NCBI RefSeq assembly: GCF_001425785.1
Contig: NZ_LMDI01000011.1
Span: forward strand, 62,001 to 126,000
Length of the DNA: 64,000 nt
Direction: 5' to 3'
DNA from: Rhizobacter sp. Root1221
Lineage (GTDB): Bacteria; Pseudomonadota; Gammaproteobacteria; Burkholderiales; Burkholderiaceae_C
In this document: one piece after another, positions 59,240 to 64,000 of the stretch
Layout of the letters: each line of letters begins with the position of its first letter
How positions within the stretch are numbered: position 1 is the stretch's first letter
The notes under the pieces: generated by a model
What the model was told of the DNA's origin: nothing
Databases searched by the model: none
The model's input: only the letters and a program-made list of their open reading frames with translations
Made by a program: the position numbers and the translations under genes

Positions 59240-59602
59240 GTGTTTCGACTTCAAGGCGTACACCAGCTCTCTGCACATTTGAAGGCATTTCGAAAAGCCA
59301 AGAAGTTGACGCAGGCAGAACTCGGGCGGTTGATCGGCGTGAAGCAAACCCGCATTGCAGACATCGAGGCTGATCCCGGATCGATCAGTGTCGACCAGCT
59401 GATCCGCATTCTCAAAGCACTCGGTGTGGACATCCTTCTGGACAGCGGCGGTGAAGGCTGGAGGGCCCCGGATGCTGCTGACGATCCCGAGCGCTTCACT
59501 CGCGCAATCAAACCGAGCGCGACTGCCGCCAAAAGCACTTCGGATTCGAAGAAGGGCACGATCGTCGAACGCAAGCCGGCCAAACGTCGAGGTTCATGGT
59601 GA
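59240..59602 (+). CDS. hipB: HipB-like antitoxin (XRE HTH)
   Basis: 120 residues from a GTG at 59240 with a GAGGTGAG ribosome site. HTH at residues about 13-65: LKAFRKAKKLTQAELGRLIG, VKQTRIADIEADPGSISVDQ, LIRILKALGVDILL. The C-terminal 50 residues form a basic disordered tail. It overlaps hipA by 7 bp, the normal antitoxin-toxin coupling, and would neutralise HipA and repress the operon. Confidence 0.88.
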   Translation: MFRLQGVHQLSAHLKAFRKAKKLTQAELGRLIGVKQTRIADIEADPGSISVDQLIRILKALGVDILLDSGGEGWRAPDAADDPERFTRAIKPSATAAKSTSDSKKGTIVERKPAKRRGSW

Positions 59603-60939
59603 GTGCCCGCCTCGCGCTGTGGATGAACGGTGAGATGGTTGGGGTCTGGCGCCCTGGTAGCTCTCGCTCGGCAACCCACACGCTGACGTACTCCGAATCG
59701 TGGATGAAAAGCGAGCATGCGCGCCCGCTCTCGATGTCACTGCCATTCATCGAAGGAGGTCAGCACCGTGGAACGCTCGTCGAAAGTTACTTCGACAACT
59801 TGCTCCCCGACAACGACGCAATCCGCCGGCGGCTTCGAGCCCGGTTTGGTGCGAAGTCCACTGATGCCTTCGATCTCCTGGAGGCGATCGGCCGAGACTG
59901 CGTGGGCGCCGTACAACTCCTGCGCGTTGACGAAGAGCCGCCAGACTTTCGACACCTCCAATACGAGCGCATCCCGGACAAGGAAGTGGGCCGCATTCTG
60001 AGAGAAGTCGTGGTCGCGCCAGCGTTCGGGGCTCATGAGCGCGACGATGACTTTCGCATCTCGATAGCGGGAGCTCAGGAGAAGACCGCGCTGCTTCGAC
60101 TCAAGGGGAAGTGGTGCAGGCCTCACGGCGCAACGCCGACCACCCACATCCTCAAGCTTCCGCTGGGCAAGGTCACGAAATTCGATGCCGATTTCAGTTC
60201 CTCGGTAGAGAACGAGTGGCTGTGCGCGCAGATCGTTCGGCAGTTGGGTCTGGACGTCGCCGATGTCGAGATGGGCACCTTCGACGGGCAACGCGTTCTC
60301 ATCGTTGAGCGGTTCGATCGTGCATGGGCAGGGAAGGACGGTTCATCCGACTACTTGGTGCGCATTCCTCAAGAGGATCTCTGCCAGGCAACCGGAACCC
60401 CGCCTCACCTCAAGTATGAGAAGGACGGCGGGCCAGGCATCGACCGCTGCCTCGAGGTGTATGGCGCCAGCATGAATCCTGTCGATGGGCGGCTGCACTT
60501 CGTCCTGTCGCAGTTGGCGTTCTGGCTTCTCGCGGCGCCTGATGGGCACTCGAAGAACTTCAGCCTGTTCATCGAGCGTGGTGGGCAGTATCAGGCAACG
60601 CCGCTCTATGACGTGCTCTCGGCATGGCCGGTGATTGGCAAGGGAGCAAACCTGCTGCCGTACCACGACGCCTCTCTCGCCATGGCGATCCGATCCAAGA
60701 ATGCGCACTGGAAATTCAACGAAATCGAGGTGAGGCATTGGCATCGGCTCGCGATGTCCGCCGGCGGAAACCCGTTCTGGGAAGCGATGGTGCACATGGT
60801 GAGGCACGTGGACGAAGCGCTGGAGGTTGTCGAAGGGCATCTGCCGAGCGAGTTCCCCGCGGCAGTTTGGGATCCGATCTCGGAGGGAGTCCGACGGCAT
60901 GGCCGAAAATTCCTCAGGGGTGCCGTTCTGGTCAGTTGA
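59596..60939 (+). CDS. hipA: HipA-like serine/threonine kinase toxin
   Basis: 447 residues. The N-subdomain pattern LSMSLPFIEGGQHRGTLVES and YFDNLLPDN precede the kinase core: ISIAGAQEKTALL (nucleotide-binding), HILKLPLGK, NEWLCAQIVRQLGLDVADVE, APDGHSKNFSLF (catalytic aspartate and asparagine) and YDVLSAWP (metal-binding aspartate). In E. coli HipA phosphorylates glutamyl-tRNA synthetase and causes persistence. Motifs look intact. The pair lies just outside attR, so it belongs to the host or an older island. Confidence 0.92.
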   Translation: MVSARLALWMNGEMVGVWRPGSSRSATHTLTYSESWMKSEHARPLSMSLPFIEGGQHRGTLVESYFDNLLPDNDAIRRRLRARFGAKSTDAFDLLEAIGRDCVGAVQLLRVDEEPPDFRHLQYERIPDKEVGRILREVVVAPAFGAHERDDDFRISIAGAQEKTALLRLKGKWCRPHGATPTTHILKLPLGKVTKFDADFSSSVENEWLCAQIVRQLGLDVADVEMGTFDGQRVLIVERFDRAWAGKDGSSDYLVRIPQEDLCQATGTPPHLKYEKDGGPGIDRCLEVYGASMNPVDGRLHFVLSQLAFWLLAAPDGHSKNFSLFIERGGQYQATPLYDVLSAWPVIGKGANLLPYHDASLAMAIRSKNAHWKFNEIEVRHWHRLAMSAGGNPFWEAMVHMVRHVDEALEVVEGHLPSEFPAAVWDPISEGVRRHGRKFLRGAVLVS

Positions 60940-60973
60940 GTCCGTCGGGCCTGGCGCATCGATCACCGCGGTT

Positions 60974-61354
60974 TGGCCACACTGCCCGACCTCCGATCCC
61001 TCCGTGCGGAACGCGGGTTGCGGCGTACTGGAAGTCACCTCCGCACGGTGGGCCGCGCGCATCGTGGGTCACCGGTGGTGTGGACGCTCAAACATGGCGT
61101 GGTGTCCCGCGCAGGGCGGTTCGCAGTGCAACCAGGGATGAGGGGAGGGCTTGTGGCGGGCATTCTGTTTCCCATGCTAGGCAAAACCAGTGGGAATGCA
61201 AAGAATGAGAAACAGTCTGCCCAGCGAGCTTGCTACCCGGACCCGGGTGCGCTGCTGCAGGCGGGGGCCATGGACCGGCCCTTGCTGCACACCAACTGGC
61301 CGCACTACCTGACTTCCGATGCCTTCGTGCGGCACGCCGGTTGCCGCGTACTGG
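60974..61354 (+). repeat. Two copies of a 58-bp repeat
   Basis: Copies at 60974-61031 and 61297-61354 align without gaps at 49 of 58 positions. Read in the same frame they give WPHCPTSDPSVRNAGCGVL and WPHYLTSDAFVRHAGCRVL, so they look like remnants or repeats of a coding segment. The intervening sequence has no convincing gene. Confidence 0.6.
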
Positions 61355-61394
61355 CTGCCGGCACGTTGCCGGTTCCAGATCGAAGGACCACATC

Positions 61395-61766
61395 ATGAAC
61401 AGCATCAACGAGAACCGCGATTCTCAGCCAGGGGGCGATTCACCCGGCGCTGGCCAGCAGGGCCAGGCGGGCGAACGAACCGGGCAACGGGGCCAGGCCG
61501 GAGCGGGCGCGGGGCAGCAAGGACAAGGCGGCAACCATGCCGGGCGGTCGAACCAAGGCGGTGGCCGATCAGGTCAGCAAGACCAGGCAGGTGCCGGTTT
61601 TTCCCAGGTGGATCAGGCCGTTACCGGACGACCCGGCCAGCAGGGTCAACCGGGCCAGGGACTGAACCCGAAGGATCCATCCGCGCAGCGCGATGACCAG
61701 GAGCAATTCGGAGAGGGCGAAAACCAGCAAGGTCAGCAACAGGGCCAGGGGCGTGGCCGCGTCTGA
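61395..61766 (+). CDS. Gln/Gly-rich disordered protein
   Basis: 123 residues, MNSINENRDSQPGGDSPGAG, then repeated GQQGQ-type units through most of its length and a basic end (GQGRGRV). No membrane or catalytic features; intrinsically disordered. Codon use matches the host. Followed by a strong hairpin. Function unknown; stress-related hydrophilic protein is one possibility. Confidence 0.55.
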   Translation: MNSINENRDSQPGGDSPGAGQQGQAGERTGQRGQAGAGAGQQGQGGNHAGRSNQGGGRSGQQDQAGAGFSQVDQAVTGRPGQQGQPGQGLNPKDPSAQRDDQEQFGEGENQQGQQQGQGRGRV

Positions 61767-61772
61767 GCTTCG

Positions 61773-61803
61773 GCCGGGGGGTGCCGTTTCCACGGCATCC
61801 CCC
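61773..61803. terminator. GC-rich hairpin after the Gln/Gly-rich gene
   Basis: CCGGGGG and TGCCGT pair with CACGGCA and CCCCCGG around a 3-base loop, giving a very strong stem shortly after the stop at 61766. No T-tract. Confidence 0.55.
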
Positions 61804-61967
61804 GGCTGTTCGGCGCACGATCCCGTCATGTCCCAAGCAATCGCAGAGCGGCGCATCGCCATCGAGCTGCGGCTTTGCCGCAGAAGCCCTGCGAGCCCGG
61901 GAACGCGGCCTTGTGGGCCTGGTCTGCAGAGCCTCATGGGGCGCCATGCCGCAAGGAGATCCGGAGG

Positions 61968-62891
61968 CTAGACCGCCGAAGCTTCCTGCGCATCAGCAAA
62001 AAGATCGAACACAACACCTCGCAACCACTGGTTGGCCGGTGACCGGTGCTGCTTGGCATGCCAGAACACGTTGATGGTCACCTCGGGCAACTTGACGGGG
62101 GTGGGCAGGTAGGTCAGCCCGAACGGCTCGGCGAGGCGCATGGCCAGGCGCTCCGGAACGGTGGCCACGAGGCTGGTGCCCTGCAGGATGTGCCCGACCC
62201 CCACGAAGTGCGGAACGGTCAACCGGATGTTTCGCTCGACGCCCGCCCGCCGGATGAGTTCGTCGACCTTCCCGTGCCCCGTCCCTGACGAGACCACGAC
62301 CAGGTGCTCCGCCGAGCGGAACTCGGCGAGGGACAACTTCTTCTTGTCCAGTGCGTGCCCTTTCCGGAACAGGCACACGTAGCGCTGGCGAAACAGGCGC
62401 CGCTGGAAAAAGCCGGCCTTCAACTGTGGCAGGAGCCCGATGGCCAGGTCGACCTTGCCGGCTTCCATGTCGTCGCGCAGGTTGACGGCGGTGTTGCGCA
62501 CGGTGCTCACGGTCACCCCCGGGGCTTCCTCCGCGAGACGTTCCACCAACCGGGGGAGGAAAACGATCTCTCCGATGTCCGTCATGCCGACGGTCACCGC
62601 GCGCTTGACGTTGGCGGGCTCGAAGCGGCTCTGCTGGTTGAGGCCGGTGTGGATCATGCCCAACGCATAGCCCACCGGTTCGGCCAGGTGTTCCGCGAAG
62701 GGGGTGGGCACCATGCCGGACGGTGTCCTGATGAACAGCTCGTCGCCCAGCAGGCGCCGGAGTTTGGCGAGCGAGTTGCTGACTGCAGGCTGGGTCAGGC
62801 CGAGGTTGTCGGCCACCTTCGAAACCCGCCGTTCCAGCATCAGCTGGTGAAACAGCACGAGCTGGTTGAGGTCGATGTCGGTCAGTTCCAT
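61968..62891 (-). CDS. LysR-type regulator of the NahR/NagR group
   Basis: 307 residues from ATG 62891 (MELTDIDLNQLVLFHQLMLE). Winged HTH KVADNLGLTQPAVSNSLAKL, then a substrate-binding domain with close NahR/NagR-like blocks: VGMTDIGEIVFLPRLVERLA, VDLAIGLLPQLKAGFFQRRL, SGTGHGKVDELIRRAG and VFWHAKQHRSPANQWL. NahR and NagR respond to salicylate. Divergent from the ferredoxin reductase gene, which it probably activates. Confidence 0.9.
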   Translation of the reverse strand: MELTDIDLNQLVLFHQLMLERRVSKVADNLGLTQPAVSNSLAKLRRLLGDELFIRTPSGMVPTPFAEHLAEPVGYALGMIHTGLNQQSRFEPANVKRAVTVGMTDIGEIVFLPRLVERLAEEAPGVTVSTVRNTAVNLRDDMEAGKVDLAIGLLPQLKAGFFQRRLFRQRYVCLFRKGHALDKKKLSLAEFRSAEHLVVVSSGTGHGKVDELIRRAGVERNIRLTVPHFVGVGHILQGTSLVATVPERLAMRLAEPFGLTYLPTPVKLPEVTINVFWHAKQHRSPANQWLRGVVFDLFADAQEASAV

Positions 62892-62909
62892 GAGCAGGCC
62901 TCTCATCAC

Positions 62910-63003
62910 GCACAGTGATGTCGAACATTCATGTGATTCTATTGGCTGATTGTCGTCGCGCGGCGAAGATTCATCCGTCCCAGCCGACTACCTACTGCGC
63001 CTC
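62910..63003. promoter_or_regulatory. Divergent control region of LysR and reductase genes
   Basis: Short intergenic region with ATTCATGTGATTCTATTGGC and a following TGAT. The ATTCA start and distal TGAT loosely resemble NahR-type binding sites (ATTCACGCT-N2-TGAT). Confidence 0.35.
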
Positions 63004-63990
63004 ATGGATGTCCTCGTTCAACCCCTCAATCGCGTCATCCGCGTCGAAGCCGGTGCCACCCTGCTGGAGGCGTTGCAGGCCGCGCAGATTCCGATGTCGT
63101 ACTCGTGCATGGCGGGACGCTGCGGCACGTGCCGCTGCAAGGTCATCGAGGGTGAAGTGCTCGACGGCGGCCAGGAGCAACAGCGGCCCCTGGACGGCGG
63201 TGACAGCTATGTGCTCGCTTGCCGCGCGTACGTCACCGAACCCTGCACCATCGAGATCCCGGAGCCGGACGACGTGGTGGTGCACCCGGCGCGGATCGTC
63301 AAGTCCACGGTGGTGGCGATCGATGACATGACGCACGACATCAAGCGGCTGCGTCTCAAGCCCGCGAAGCCGATCGAGTTCTCACCGGGGCAGTACGTGC
63401 AACTGCAGTTCACGCCGGATCACATCCGGCCCTATTCGATGGCGGGGCTGACGGGCGATGGCGAGTATGAGTTTCATGTGCGCCTCGTGCCCGGCGGGCG
63501 GGTCACCGGCTACATCGCGAACGAGCTCAAGGTGGGGGATGCCGTCCGCGTCAGCGGCCCCCTCGGTTCTGCCTACCTGCGCACCCGGCATGACGGACCG
63601 ATCCTCTGCGTCGCGGGCGGCACGGGGCTCGCGCCCATCCTGTCGATCCTCCGGGGCGCTGTCAGCGGCGGCATGCGCAATCCGATTCACCTCTACTTCG
63701 GCGTTCGGTCTCCACGCGACGTGTACGGCCTGGACTGGATTCTCCACCTTCAGAAGGACCACCCGGGCCTGACGGTGCATGTGGTGGTGGCGTCCGGAGG
63801 TGACCCGTCGACCCATCGCAGCGGGCTGGTGACGGATGCCATCGACCAAGACCTCGGCGACCTCGAGGGCTGGCGTGCCTACCTGTGTGGCTCGCCGCCG
63901 ATGGTGGAGTCCGCCGCGCTGACGGTCCGGCGCAAGGGCCTTGCCGGCAAGCACGTCTACGCCGATGCGTTTTACAGCCAAGGAACCTGA
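63004..63990 (+). CDS. Ferredoxin reductase of an aromatic ring-hydroxylating dioxygenase
   Basis: 328 residues from ATG 63004 ([20 protein letters not shown]). N-terminal plant-type 2Fe-2S ferredoxin with ligands in [13 protein letters not shown] and a distal cysteine in [11 protein letters not shown] domain with RPYSMAG, NAD domain with [18 protein letters not shown] and [13 protein letters not shown]. This order matches the NagAa/NahAa-type reductases that pass electrons from NADH to the dioxygenase. With the NagR-like regulator it suggests a salicylate or naphthalene-type catabolic cluster continuing past the window. Confidence 0.88.
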   Translation: MDVLVQPLNRVIRVEAGATLLEALQAAQIPMSYSCMAGRCGTCRCKVIEGEVLDGGQEQQRPLDGGDSYVLACRAYVTEPCTIEIPEPDDVVVHPARIVKSTVVAIDDMTHDIKRLRLKPAKPIEFSPGQYVQLQFTPDHIRPYSMAGLTGDGEYEFHVRLVPGGRVTGYIANELKVGDAVRVSGPLGSAYLRTRHDGPILCVAGGTGLAPILSILRGAVSGGMRNPIHLYFGVRSPRDVYGLDWILHLQKDHPGLTVHVVVASGGDPSTHRSGLVTDAIDQDLGDLEGWRAYLCGSPPMVESAALTVRRKGLAGKHVYADAFYSQGT

Positions 63991-63991
63991 C

Positions 63992-64000
63992 ATGACCCTC
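63992..64000 (+). CDS. Start of the next catabolic gene (cut by window)
   Basis: ATGACCCTC begins one base after the reductase stop (TGA at 63988-63990), spacing that indicates co-transcription. In nag-type clusters an oxygenase subunit would follow. Only three codons are visible. Confidence 0.4.

Overview
The window is high-GC DNA from a betaproteobacterium of the order Burkholderiales. The housekeeping genes (mutM, mutY, rapZ, recN, nadK, hrcA), a duplicated GC-rich extragenic repeat of a type common in that order, and a NahR/NagR-type regulator beside an aromatic-dioxygenase reductase all fit. The genus cannot be fixed from the sequence alone.

Layout. Bases 1-10989 are host chromosome: DNA repair (mutM fragment, mutY, recN), a dynamin-like GTPase, a lipoprotein, a LON-domain protein, rapZ, nadK and hrcA. 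A CAU-anticodon tRNA (10990-11066) is the attachment site of a complete temperate T7-like podovirus prophage. Its 45-bp core (anticodon loop to CCA) is repeated exactly at 58908-58952, so the prophage is about 47.9 kb. Bases 58953-64000 are host again: a hipBA toxin-antitoxin pair with its operators, a Gln/Gly-rich protein, a LysR regulator and a ferredoxin reductase.

The prophage is read mostly on the minus strand, so its genetic map runs from high to low coordinates: RNA polymerase, SSB, RusA resolvase, primase-helicase, endonuclease VII-like protein, DNA polymerase, nucleotidyltransferase, 5'-3' exonuclease, dNTP hydrolase, Rz/Rz1, portal, scaffold, capsid with a T-phi-like terminator, tail tubes, internal virion proteins with a separate lysozyme, fibres, holin, small and large terminase. 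A lysogeny block (small-protein operons, XRE regulator, tyrosine integrase) lies between the terminase and attL. Plus-strand accessory genes run against this direction: a lipoprotein, membrane proteins, an AbiTii abortive-infection protein and a SWIM zinc-finger gene with a partner.

Most unusual: the single-subunit RNA polymerase is encoded as two separate genes. A 309-aa N-terminal-domain protein (57885-58814) and a 590-aa catalytic protein (54427-56199) are split near T7 residue 280 and separated by about 1.7 kb holding an oppositely oriented cassette. Together they match the length of T7 RNA polymerase, and every catalytic residue I could check is present. Four copies of a T3-promoter-like element (core AATAAACCCCCGC) all point along the phage genes. 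One copy, in the end of int, would read across attP into the N-terminal polymerase gene only after excision. About ten copies of a palindromic motif around AACTCGAACTAGTT lie only in the prophage control regions and are candidate operators. All function calls come from reading the sequence; no database search was run.
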